A DNA stretch of 17,861 bases, from assembly GCA_040268355.1 (NCBI GenBank), contig JAWRIT010000010.1:1-17861 (forward strand), in the 5' to 3' direction. Origin of the DNA: UBA1367 sp040268355. GTDB lineage: Bacteria > Actinomycetota > Coriobacteriia > Coriobacteriales > Atopobiaceae. Positions 6,673 to 14,509 of the stretch are shown one piece after another (position 1 is the stretch's first letter; every line of letters starts with the position of its first letter). Position numbers and translations under genes: made by a program. Under the pieces are notes generated by a model, which saw only the letters and a list, made by a program, of their open reading frames with translations, was not told where the DNA came from and did no database searches.

Positions 6673-6728
6673 CTGTGGGCAGCCATCCCCTCCGGAGGAC
6701 CTGCGCGTAACGAGTTCGTGTAAGGCTG

Positions 6729-6749
6729 ACAGGCGGGTTCAACGCCTGT
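6729..6749 (+). terminator. hairpin after dnaB
   Basis: ACAGGCG (6729-6735) pairs with CGCCTGT (6743-6749) around GGTTCAA, 57 bases after the dnaB stop. No T-run follows. It overlaps the place where the purA -35 would lie, so it may also act as a regulatory site. Confidence 0.3.
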
Positions 6750-6761
6750 GCGGGCGTACCG

Positions 6762-6767
6762 TATACT
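6762..6767 (+). promoter_or_regulatory. -10 element for the purA-purD-NUDIX operon
   Basis: TATACT within ACCGTATACTTTG is a 5-of-6 match to the -10 consensus. TTCAAC at 6738-6743 is a weak -35 with an 18-base gap. Transcripts would start near 6774, about 45 bases before purA. The same CCGTATACT string occurs before the gene at 10397. Confidence 0.45.
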
Positions 6768-6819
6768 TTGCATGTCGCGGTGTGCGACAGCTGGCCTTCC
6801 ATACAAACAAGGAGGTATC

Positions 6820-8100
<1,281 letters not shown>

Positions 8101-8126
8101 GCGAACCTGAGGCAGAAAGGCAGCTC

Positions 8127-9422
8127 ATGGAACCAGAGAAGATCGACATCCTGCTGCTTGGCGCCGGTGGGCGCGAGCACGCGCTGCTCATGAAGCTGGC
8201 GGACTCCCCGCGCGCGGGCAGGCTCTTTGTCGCCCCGGGCAACGGAGGCATGCTGCGGCAGGCGCAGGCGGCCCCGGTGGACGAAAACGACCCCGCCGCC
8301 GTTGCCAGGTGGGCCAAGGAGAACGCCATCGGCCTGGTGGTCATCGGCCCGGAGGCCCCCTTGGTGGCCGGCGTGGCGGATGCCGTCCGTGAGGCGGGCA
8401 TCGCCTGCTTTGGCCCCAATGCGGACGGCGCCCAGATGGAGGGCTCGAAGCGCTTTGCCAAGGAGGTCATGGCGCGCGCAGGCGTTCCCACAGCCGCATA
8501 CCGCAGCTTCTCCGAACGCGTTGCCTGCGAGGCCTACGTGCGCGAGGTGGGCGGTCCGGTGGTGGTGAAGGCCGACGGTCTGGCCGCCGGAAAGGGCGTC
8601 ATCGTGGCGCAGAGCACCGAGGAGGCGCTGGCCGGCGTGGACGAATGCTTCTCGGGCGCCTTCGGCCAGGCCGGATCGACGGTCGTCGTCGAGGAGTTGC
8701 TGGAGGGCCCGGAATGCTCCCTGCTCGCGCTCACCGACGGCACGACGCTCGTGCCGCTGGCGACCTCGCAGGACCACAAGCGTGCCTATGACGGCGATAC
8801 GGGACCCAACACCGGCGGCATGGGCGTGTACAGTCCGGTGCCCATTCTGCTCGAGGGCGAGCTGGAGACCATGACGCAGATCATGCAACAGGTCATCGAC
8901 CAGCTGCGCGCGGACGGCATCACCTACAGCGGCTGCCTCTACGGGGGTTTCATGCTCACCGCTGACGGTCCCAAGGTGCTGGAGTTCAACGCGCGCTTCG
9001 GCGACCCGGAGACCCAGGTGGTACTGCCTCGCATGCAGGGTGACCTGGTGGAGGCGTTTCTCGCCTGTGACAGGGGGACGCTCTCGCCAGAGATGGTGGG
9101 CTGGAGCGACGACTGGGCCGTGTCGGTGGTGCTGGCCAGCGCCGGATACCCTGGCAGCTACGAGAAGGGCAAGGTCATCCACGGCATCGACGCGGCAGCG
9201 GCACAGCCGGGCGTGACGGTCTACCATGCCGGCACGGCACTCGACGCCGCGGGCTCGCCGGTCACGGCCGGAGGCCGCGTACTCGCCGTGACGGCGGTGG
9301 CCGACAGCTTCGAGCAGGCGCGGGCGAACGCCTACGCGGCCTGCGAACTCATCGAGTTCGAGGGAAAGCAGTTCCGCACCGACATCGGCCTCAAGGCCCT
9401 GCTCGGGCGAGAGAACCTCTAG
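8127..9422 (+). CDS. purD: phosphoribosylamine-glycine ligase (GAR synthetase)
   Basis: This 431-residue ATP-grasp enzyme condenses phosphoribosylamine with glycine in the second step of purine synthesis. The N-domain opens with LLGAGGREHAL (about 10-20). The ATP-grasp part shows GGPVVVKADGLAAGKGVIVA, EECSLLALTDG-type sequence (written here as GPECSLLALTDG), QDHKRAYDGDTGPNTGGMG, and the signature RFGDPETQ near residue 290. Length is normal. AGAAAGG lies about 8 bases before ATG 8127. It follows purA by 26 bases and is followed 12 bases later by the NUDIX gene. It is not fused to purM or purN and no other pur gene is in view. Confidence 0.97.
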   Translation: MEPEKIDILLLGAGGREHALLMKLADSPRAGRLFVAPGNGGMLRQAQAAPVDENDPAAVARWAKENAIGLVVIGPEAPLVAGVADAVREAGIACFGPNADGAQMEGSKRFAKEVMARAGVPTAAYRSFSERVACEAYVREVGGPVVVKADGLAAGKGVIVAQSTEEALAGVDECFSGAFGQAGSTVVVEELLEGPECSLLALTDGTTLVPLATSQDHKRAYDGDTGPNTGGMGVYSPVPILLEGELETMTQIMQQVIDQLRADGITYSGCLYGGFMLTADGPKVLEFNARFGDPETQVVLPRMQGDLVEAFLACDRGTLSPEMVGWSDDWAVSVVLASAGYPGSYEKGKVIHGIDAAAAQPGVTVYHAGTALDAAGSPVTAGGRVLAVTAVADSFEQARANAYAACELIEFEGKQFRTDIGLKALLGRENL

Positions 9423-9434
9423 GACGGGAGTGGT

Positions 9435-10199
9435 ATGGACGACAAGGACGTGGCCGCTTCGTCACACATCGACGATCTGGGCGAGGATCCCGCGCTCATG
9501 GGCGAGGAGCTGGATGACGCAATCGACACGATGGCCGAGGCGGTGCAGGCCTACACCCTTGGAGACCAAGGAGCGGCCAACCACGAGTCGGGCGAGCCAC
9601 AGCGACGCTCCCTCGTGCTGGGCGACGACGACCCACGAGACCAGGCCATCCATGAGCATGTGCAGACCGAGGACAGCGCATGGAAGGGTCGGATCTTCGA
9701 CGTGAGCCGCCTCTCCGTGAAGCTTCCGGACGGGCGGTCCGCCCTGCGGGACGTGGTGCGTCATCCCGGGGCGGTCGCGATCGTGGCCTTGACCGACGAC
9801 GGGCGCATCTGCCTGGTGCGACAGTTCCGTCCTGCCCTGGGTCGCGTGACGGTCGAGGTCCCTGCGGGCAAGCTCGACGCGGGGGAGGACCCGCTGGCGT
9901 GTGCGCATCGCGAGCTGCTGGAGGAGACGGGCATGCGGGCGGACGCCATGGCCTTTCTCACGACGGTCGCGACCAGCGTGGGCTTCTGCGACGAGCTGAT
10001 ACACATCTACATGGCGACGGGGCTCACCTTCGCACACTCCAACCCCGACGCCGACGAGTTCATCAACGTTGATCTCGTGCCGCTTCCCGAGCTGATCGAC
10101 GCGGTGCTCGACGGGAAGATCGAAGACGTCAAGACCGTGGTCGGCGCGCTCATCTGCGACGCCGTCTCGCATCGCCTGGAGGCCCAGCCCGCGTCCTAG
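9435..10199 (+). CDS. NUDIX hydrolase, ADP-ribose pyrophosphatase type, with acidic N-extension
   Basis: This 254-residue protein carries a complete Nudix box at about 145-167, reading GKLDAGEDPLACAH then RELLEETGM, so the metal-binding REXXEE residues are present. The flanks (LVRQFRPALGRVTVEVPAGK before, TSVGFCDELIHIYMATGL after) match ADP-ribose pyrophosphatases such as NudF/YqkG, which cleave ADP-ribose to AMP and ribose-5-phosphate. Residues 1 to about 85 are an acidic, low-complexity extension not usual for the family. It starts 12 bases after purD and is probably translated from the same mRNA. A link to nucleotide recycling is plausible; the exact substrate cannot be read from sequence. 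Confidence 0.88.
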   Translation: MDDKDVAASSHIDDLGEDPALMGEELDDAIDTMAEAVQAYTLGDQGAANHESGEPQRRSLVLGDDDPRDQAIHEHVQTEDSAWKGRIFDVSRLSVKLPDGRSALRDVVRHPGAVAIVALTDDGRICLVRQFRPALGRVTVEVPAGKLDAGEDPLACAHRELLEETGMRADAMAFLTTVATSVGFCDELIHIYMATGLTFAHSNPDADEFINVDLVPLPELIDAVLDGKIEDVKTVVGALICDAVSHRLEAQPAS

Positions 10200-10200
10200 G

Positions 10201-10265
10201 CACGAGGGCGACCACGCCACGGACCGTGCCAGCTCGCGTCGAGGCCGGTCCGGGGGCGCCTCGTG
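10201..10265 (+). terminator. nested hairpin after the NUDIX gene
   Basis: CACGAGG (10201-10207) pairs with CCTCGTG (10259-10265), enclosing GGACCG (10221-10226) with CGGTCC (10246-10251). It starts directly after the stop codon at 10199. There is no T-run. It is the likely 3' structure of the purA operon. Confidence 0.4.
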
Positions 10266-10330
10266 TGCCCCACCATCGTGGCCGGCCCGTGAAGTGCCGC
10301 CCCGTCGGACGTGCCTGCCGCACGACTCCG

Positions 10331-10336
10331 TATACT
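10331..10336 (+). promoter_or_regulatory. -10 element for the gene at 10397
   Basis: TATACT in CTCCGTATACTGG is a good -10 and shares CCGTATACT with the purA promoter at 6759-6767. No convincing -35 is seen. The start would be near 10343, about 55 bases before the ATG. Confidence 0.35.
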
Positions 10337-10396
10337 GGAAAGACCGGCGTGTCGCCGACGCGCATGCCGACCGGTACGATCGAGGGAAGAGCACAT

Positions 10397-11365
10397 ATGG
10401 CCAAGACCCATGAGGTGACTCGCACGACGCGTGGTGCACTCTCTGGCGACGAGGCGGAGCAGCTCTTCTCGACGGTTGACGAGACCGGTCATCCGAACAA
10501 GGAGAACGCGCAGAAGCAGCGGGAGCGACGCCAGCGAGTGGGCACGAGCGTCGAGGTGGATCCGCTCGCGGGTGAGGACCCCTCCGGCGCGGACACCGAC
10601 CGGCGCATCACCCGCTCGGCCATCACGTTCGTGGCGCTGTTTTTGGTGCTCGTGGTCATCCTGCAGGTTGGCTGGGGCTACGTGCGCAGGGTCACCACCA
10701 CGACCCTCGCGGAGGACGCCACCATACGCTCGGTCGTCTCGGCGCTGAACATGGGAGTCGAGTGGGGAGGCGGCTTCACGCAGTTCCCCTCGGAGTACAC
10801 CGTGCAGGAGGCCGACGAGAACACGCACCGTATCGAGGTAACGGTGGTGGACTCCACCTCGACGAGCGAGCTGGAGGCCTTCTCGACGGCGCAGGTCCAG
10901 GCATCTGCGCTCTCGGTCAACGCGCTGCTGAACCCCAACGTCGACACCGTGATCTACCACGTCAAGGTGCGTCGCGGCGAGACCGGCAGACTGTTGTCCA
11001 CGAGCTTCTTTGGCTTCCTGCGCCCGACGGGCGCGACCTCCCCGTTCATGACCTTTGTCTGGACCAAGGCCAGAACCGACGAGGGCGTGCGCTTCACCTG
11101 CGAGATCACGGGCGTCGATGAGACGACCGAGGACAGCCTGCGCGACACCATCACCTCGAAGTCGACACCGGGGACGATCATCAGCTATGTGATCGGCGAC
11201 GCCTCCGCGATCGTCAGGAAGAACGTGCTTGAGGCCTCCCGCGACGAGGATTCGATTGCCGAGCACGTCTCGAACATGTCCCTGCAGGCGCAGCAGCTCA
11301 AGGAGGAGCTGGAGGCCGCCGATCTCGACGCGGGGAACGAGCCGGCCGCGCAGCCGCAAACGTAG
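10397..11365 (+). CDS. unrecognised single-pass membrane-anchored protein
   Basis: I do not recognise this 322-residue protein. Residues 1 to about 72 are polar and charged with a basic run (KQRERRQR). Residues about 74-95 form one strong hydrophobic helix (ITFVALFLVLVVILQVGWGY). The remaining 225 or so residues are Thr/Ser/Val-rich with alternating beta-like stretches, ending in a Glu-rich probable coiled coil (SLQAQQLKEELEAADL) and a short Pro/Gln tail. With no signal peptide this suggests a cytoplasmic N-terminus and an extracytoplasmic C-domain. ATG 10397 follows GAGGGAAGAG; the frame is open upstream to 10226 but that would cross the promoter. It lies alone, with hairpins on both sides. 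It may be a lineage-specific family of the Coriobacteriia. Confidence 0.8.
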   Translation: MAKTHEVTRTTRGALSGDEAEQLFSTVDETGHPNKENAQKQRERRQRVGTSVEVDPLAGEDPSGADTDRRITRSAITFVALFLVLVVILQVGWGYVRRVTTTTLAEDATIRSVVSALNMGVEWGGGFTQFPSEYTVQEADENTHRIEVTVVDSTSTSELEAFSTAQVQASALSVNALLNPNVDTVIYHVKVRRGETGRLLSTSFFGFLRPTGATSPFMTFVWTKARTDEGVRFTCEITGVDETTEDSLRDTITSKSTPGTIISYVIGDASAIVRKNVLEASRDEDSIAEHVSNMSLQAQQLKEELEAADLDAGNEPAAQPQT

Positions 11366-11390
11366 GGAATCTCGCCGTGACCGGTGCATG

Positions 11391-11418
11391 TCGGGAAAAG
11401 TGTTCTTGCGATTCCCGA
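11391..11418 (+). terminator. hairpin or operator after the 10397 gene
   Basis: TCGGGAA (11391-11397) pairs with TTCCCGA (11412-11418) across a 14-base loop, 25 bases past the stop, and is followed by an AT-rich stretch (11419-11440). The right arm TTCCCGAAAG is repeated as TTCTCGAAAG at 11440-11449, so these may instead be protein-binding half-sites upstream of the TetR gene. Confidence 0.35.
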
Positions 11419-11458
11419 AAGACATAGATTATTAATTTATTCTCGAAAGTAAATACGA

Positions 11459-11464
11459 TACAAT
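11459..11464 (+). promoter_or_regulatory. -10 element for the TetR gene
   Basis: TACAAT in CGATACAATCTC is a 5-of-6 match to the -10 consensus in the AT-rich patch 11421-11464. TTTATT at 11436-11441 is a weak -35 at 17 bases. The transcript would start near 11471, leaving a leader of about 135 bases. Confidence 0.4.
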
Positions 11465-11549
11465 CTCATCGCTTCGGGACGTGAGGTCTCGATTTGTGCA
11501 ATGGTGCGCCGGCGCTGACACAGGGGCCTGCTCGCGACCTGGCTCTTGA

Positions 11550-11561
11550 GTCGTCGACGAC
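11550..11561. promoter_or_regulatory. perfect 12-bp palindrome before the TetR gene
   Basis: GTCGTCGACGAC reads identically on both strands and ends 43 bases before the TetR start codon. TetR-type dimers bind such palindromes and often regulate themselves, so this is a candidate operator. CG-rich 12-mers do arise by chance in a high-GC genome. Confidence 0.3.
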
Positions 11562-11604
11562 GTTTCCGTGGGGAATGCAGGTTGTGCGGGATAGGTGGTG
11601 TCAA

Positions 11605-12255
11605 ATGACTGCGGCCATGAGAATCGAACGGACCCGAAGAAAGTTCACGAACGAGTCGAACCGCTACGACGCCAAGCGGGACCGGCTGGTGCGTTGCGCC
11701 CGCAAGCTTGGCGAACAAGGCAATGCCGCCAAGGTATCGGTGACCGACGTGACTACCGAGATGGGCATTACTCGTGGTCTCTTTTATTACTACTTCTCCG
11801 GAAAGAAAGAGCTCAACCGTGCCGTGGCAGACACGTACGTCTCCGATCTCACCGCGCGGCTGAACAGTATGGTCGACCTGCAGGGCGCCAGTCGCGAGAC
11901 GGCCATCAGGGCCATCGTCGACGTCGTGCGGGAGTGGTTCTTCGACGAGGAGGACTCAGAGCGCCCCATGCTCCACGTGCTCAAGGAGATGTCGCTGCAG
12001 GAGTATGCCTACCGTCAGGCAGCCGACGCCATTGTGAAGGTCATGCGCGAACACAGCCTGCTGGCCGACTACGGCAAGATGAACGAGGAGATGATCACTG
12101 CCCGCGCCCAGTTTGTGGCGCTCGGCATACTTGGCTCAGCTCATCTATGCCATGAGACTACGGTGGAGTTGCAGGTGGATGCGACCTGTGCCGCCCTGCG
12201 CTATCGCAAGCGCAGGGCGAAGAGCGGCCAAGGACAGCAGGACGAGCAGGGCTGA
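11605..12255 (+). CDS. TetR/AcrR-type transcriptional regulator
   Basis: This 216-residue protein has a TetR N-terminal helix-turn-helix at about residues 27-72: the core VSVTDVTTEMGITRGLFYYYFSGK-type sequence (split here as VSVTDVTTEMGITRG and LFYYYFSGKKELN) is the family hallmark. The all-helical C-domain, which would bind a ligand and dimerise, is not assignable, and the protein ends in a basic then Gln/Gly-rich tail. I chose ATG 11605 because AGGTGGT (11594-11600) precedes it; ATG 11617 is also possible, and an upstream frame to 11494 lacks a ribosome site. The downstream gene is convergent and the upstream gene ends before an AT-rich spacer, so no obvious target is adjacent. Confidence 0.88.
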   Translation: MTAAMRIERTRRKFTNESNRYDAKRDRLVRCARKLGEQGNAAKVSVTDVTTEMGITRGLFYYYFSGKKELNRAVADTYVSDLTARLNSMVDLQGASRETAIRAIVDVVREWFFDEEDSERPMLHVLKEMSLQEYAYRQAADAIVKVMREHSLLADYGKMNEEMITARAQFVALGILGSAHLCHETTVELQVDATCAALRYRKRRAKSGQGQQDEQG

Positions 12256-12264
12256 GACGTCAGG

Positions 12265-12278
12265 GCGCAGGCCTGCGC
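12265..12278. terminator. 14-bp palindrome between convergent genes
   Basis: GCGCAGGCCTGCGC is a perfect palindrome in the 56-base gap between the TetR stop (12255) and the end of the kinase gene (12312, opposite strand). Its position suggests a shared terminator, but it has no natural loop and no T-run on either strand. Confidence 0.3.
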
Positions 12279-12311
12279 ACCACATGCGGCGCGGAGGCGG
12301 TCCCACAACGC

Positions 12312-13187
12312 CTAGGCGAGCAGCGCGGCGACTTTGCCGAGTTCGGTCTCGAAGCTCACGCCGCGCACCTCATAGTCCGGCTGCTTGCAGGTGATGCGCA
12401 TGGCGTCACGCACGAAGGAGCCGGCAAAGTCGACCGCGTCGTAGAGCGAACGGCCGGCCATAACGGCAGCCAGCAGAGAGCTCGCGTACAGGTCGCCCGT
12501 GCCATGCAGCATGTAGGGGAGCAGCTCGCTGCTCAGCTCGACGAAGTCCACGTCGGCGCCGGCGACGTAGTTGCGGATGACCTGCTCTCCCTCGTGCACG
12601 ATGCCCTTGAGCACGACCGTCTTAGCCCCCTGCTCGATCAGGGCGTCCAGCATCCGGTGCACGTACTCGAGCGAGACGTCCTGCCCCTCGTAGGGGATGC
12701 CGGTGAGGATGGACGCTTCCGTGAGGTTGGGCGTCAGGATGTCCGCGCCGTCTACGAGCGCCCCCATTGCGGCACACAGCTCGTCGGTATAGGTGGGGTA
12801 CTGCTTGCCGCCATCCCCCATCACGGGGTCGACGACGCGCAGGGCCTGGGGATGCTCGGCGTAGAGGCGCTGGATGGCCGCGACCTGCGCCGCCGCACCC
12901 AAAAAGCCCGAGTAGATGGCGTCGACCTCGATCCCTTCGGCCTTCCAGGCGTCCAGGTACGGATCGAGCATGTTGGTGGTGTCGTGCATATGGAAGACCG
13001 GGAAGCGGGTGTGTGCCGAGAAGAGCGAGGTCGGAACGGGGCAGACGTCGCACCCTGCCGCACTGAGCACGGGAATCGCAACGCCGAGCGAGCACTTGCC
13101 GTAGCCACACAGGTCATGCACGGCGGCGACGCGGGGAATGTAGGTCTCCTCGCGCGTGTAGAGTCGAAGTTCGCGGGCGTTGCTCAT
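12312..13187 (-). CDS. pdxY: pyridoxal/pyridoxamine kinase
   Basis: This 291-residue protein is a PfkB/ribokinase-fold kinase that phosphorylates vitamin B6 vitamers in the salvage route to pyridoxal phosphate. Evidence includes VAAVHDLCGYGKCSLGVAIP at the N-terminus, the substrate-side PVPTSLFSAHT segment, VVDPVMGDGGKQYPTY in the middle, ILTPNLTEASILTG, and the catalytic/anion-hole GTGDLYASSLLAA near residue 225. The start at 13187 follows a clean AGGAGGTACC on the minus strand; nine more residues upstream are open but lack a ribosome site. It is convergent with the TetR gene and separated from lemA by terminators. PdxK-type enzymes are close relatives, so the symbol is tentative while the activity class is firm. 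Confidence 0.9.
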   Translation of the reverse strand: MSNARELRLYTREETYIPRVAAVHDLCGYGKCSLGVAIPVLSAAGCDVCPVPTSLFSAHTRFPVFHMHDTTNMLDPYLDAWKAEGIEVDAIYSGFLGAAAQVAAIQRLYAEHPQALRVVDPVMGDGGKQYPTYTDELCAAMGALVDGADILTPNLTEASILTGIPYEGQDVSLEYVHRMLDALIEQGAKTVVLKGIVHEGEQVIRNYVAGADVDFVELSSELLPYMLHGTGDLYASSLLAAVMAGRSLYDAVDFAGSFVRDAMRITCKQPDYEVRGVSFETELGKVAALLA

Positions 13188-13218
13188 CGGTACCTCCTGT
13201 AGGGAATGGGCCAAGCTA

Positions 13219-13234
13219 TCTCACGCTGGTGAGA
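13219..13234 (-). promoter_or_regulatory. small hairpin in the pdxY leader
   Basis: TCTCAC and GTGAGA form a perfect 6-bp stem with a 4-base loop, 32 bases upstream of the pdxY start on the minus strand. It may be leader structure or an operator. Confidence 0.3.
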
Positions 13235-13269
13235 GTGTAGGCGTTTGGGAGGCGTTCGTGCGATATGTA

Positions 13270-13291
13270 ATGATTTGGAAACAGAAATCAT
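13270..13291 (-). promoter_or_regulatory. AT-rich inverted repeat upstream of pdxY
   Basis: ATGATTT (13270-13276) and AAATCAT (13285-13291) are perfect inverted arms around an 8-base centre, about 85-105 bases before the pdxY start. The surrounding AT-rich patch (13262-13330) is the likely promoter area, so this is a candidate operator. I could not place -35/-10 boxes securely. Confidence 0.35.
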
Positions 13292-13324
13292 ATAGTTATG
13301 TACCAGCGGGTTAATTGAAATGAA

Positions 13325-13360
13325 ACAAAAGAAAGGGGCTTGGAGAGTCCTTGTCGCCCC
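13325..13360 (-). terminator. second terminator downstream of lemA
   Basis: Read on the minus strand, GGGGC (13360-13356) pairs with GCCCC (13339-13335), with extra GGA/TCC pairing inside, and is followed by the T-rich TTTCTTTTG (13334-13326). It backs up the stronger terminator at 13376-13409. Confidence 0.5.
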
Positions 13361-13375
13361 AGGAGGTGGCGCGCG

Positions 13376-13409
13376 AAAAAAGCGGGACGCCAGCTGTGGC
13401 GCCCCGCTT
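13376..13409 (-). terminator. intrinsic terminator of lemA
   Basis: On the minus strand AAGCGGG, G, CGCCA pairs with TGGCG, T, CCCGCTT (13 positions including one G-T pair) around a 4-base loop, followed directly by a run of six T (13381-13376). It lies about 50 bases after the lemA stop. This is the clearest intrinsic terminator in the window. Confidence 0.85.
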
Positions 13410-13458
13410 GACGAGCAGAAAGGTTGTGAGGTGACGGTCGAAGGCGGACCGCAGGGGA

Positions 13459-14010
13459 CTAGAACGAGACCGTGGGGGCCTGACGGGCCTCGGCGTTCTC
13501 GACCTGGAAGCCCTGACGCGTCTGGAACTTCGCGCCGGCAACGATGTTGCCCGGGAAGGTCTCGATGGCGTTGTTGTAGGACAGCACGCAGTCATTGAAG
13601 CTCATGCGCGCGTAGCTGATCTTGTCCTCGGTGTCAGTGAGGTCAGACTGGAGCTGCGAGAAGTTGGCGTTGGCCTTGAGGTCGGGATAGGCCTCGGCGA
13701 CGGCGAACAGACGGCCGAGCGCCTGCGTGAGCTCCCCGGAGGCCTCCATCTTCGCCTCTGGCGTGCCGGCGCCTGCGACGGCCGCGCGGGCGGCGGTGAC
13801 TGCCTCCAGCGTGTCCGCCTCGTGCTTCATGTAGCCCCTGACGGTCTCCACGAGATTGGGGATGAGGTCGTTGCGGCGCTGCAGCTGGGCGTCGATGGTC
13901 TGCCAGGCGTTGTCGCAGCGGTTGTCCTTGCTGACGATGCCATTGTAGATGTTGACGTAGGCGAGCGCGACGGCAACGACGAGCAGTACGAGAACGATGA
14001 GTACGGGCAT
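13459..14010 (-). CDS. lemA: LemA family protein
   Basis: This 183-residue protein has one N-terminal membrane helix (residues about 2-20, VLIVLVLLVVAVALAYV), then the LemA domain: YNGIVSKDNRCDNAWQTID, LQRRNDLIPNLVETVRGYM, the long helical middle, AYPDLKANANFSQLQSDL, and YNNAIETFPGNIVAG near the end. LemA proteins are helical-bundle membrane-anchored proteins found in most bacteria; their role is poorly defined. I chose ATG at 14010 because AAGGAGA lies just upstream and it gives the canonical short N-terminus; the open frame to 14145 runs into a tRNA-like remnant. It is followed by tandem terminators, so it is probably transcribed alone or read through from the tRNA. Confidence 0.93.
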   Translation of the reverse strand: MPVLIVLVLLVVAVALAYVNIYNGIVSKDNRCDNAWQTIDAQLQRRNDLIPNLVETVRGYMKHEADTLEAVTAARAAVAGAGTPEAKMEASGELTQALGRLFAVAEAYPDLKANANFSQLQSDLTDTEDKISYARMSFNDCVLSYNNAIETFPGNIVAGAKFQTRQGFQVENAEARQAPTVSF

Positions 14011-14060
14011 GATGTCTCCTTCCCTCAGGCCGGCTCGGAGCCGAACCAGGACCTTCTGTC

Positions 14061-14159
14061 TGGCGGAGGGGACTCGCACCGCCCTCGGCGACACGATCGG
14101 ATCTTGCCGCGCCTTGCCCGCAGCGCAGCGACCCTGCGATTCCACGTCCAGACCCCTCC
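14061..14159 (-). pseudogene. degenerate tRNA-Ser-like element
   Basis: On the minus strand this 99-base stretch begins GGAGGGG (14159-14153) and ends CCCCTCC-G-CCA (14071-14061), so a full 7-bp acceptor stem, discriminator G and CCA are present, identical to those of the adjacent tRNA-Ser. Inside, GTGGAATCGCAGGGTC resembles the D-arm region GTGGTTGAATGCAGCGGTC of the intact gene, and CGAGGG ... GCGAGTCCCCTCC resembles its T-arm with one CCCTC unit lost. No proper anticodon arm or TTC loop is seen. The 3' 13 bases (TCTGGCGGAGGGG on +, 14059-14071) are an exact direct repeat of 14213-14225. It is most likely a decayed tandem tRNA-Ser copy; an att-like scar is the alternative. Confidence 0.5.
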
Positions 14160-14214
14160 AGAATCACCAGAGACGAGCCACGAGCGGGCTTGTTGGCGCC
14201 CGACGGCTCATCTC

Positions 14215-14302
14215 TGGCGGAGGGGGAGGGATTCGAACCCTCGAGACCTTTCGGCCCGGCGGTTTTCAAGACCGCTGCATTCAACCACTCTGCCACCCCT
14301 CC
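14215..14302 (-). tRNA. tRNA-Ser (anticodon TGA)
   Basis: This 88-base gene folds as a class II tRNA. The acceptor is GGAGGGG/CCCCTCC with discriminator G and an encoded CCA (14217-14215). The D-arm is GCA/TGC. The anticodon stem GCGGT/ACCGC holds loop CTTGAAA, giving anticodon TGA (plus-strand bases 14266-14268). A long variable arm GGGCC-GAAA-GGTCT is diagnostic of serine, and the T-arm is GAGGG-TTCGAAT-CCCTC. A minus-strand -10 TATCAT (plus 14315-14320) lies 12 bases upstream; no -35 is evident. It reads UCA and, by wobble, other UCN codons. Confidence 0.96.
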
Positions 14303-14509
14303 GCAGATGTGGACATGATACCCCAGCCGCGCCAAAGGGGCCCTTGGGACATCCCTTGTCAACAAAGCGCTGCGACCCCGTGCGCATGAGGGGCGGACGT
14401 CTGGCTTGGCCAGGCGAGGAAAGAGCGCTGGCCCACCTTGCGACGGGCGTCATAAAATGGAGGTGCGTACCGTCGGAAGGCGGCAAAAGCTCAAGGAGAG
14501 GAGAGCGCC

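Noticed and set aside
6733..6749. GCGGG-TTCAACG-CCTGT resembles a tRNA T-arm.
   Set aside because: No matching acceptor stem or anticodon arm lies at tRNA distance; it is better explained as the 7-bp hairpin after dnaB.
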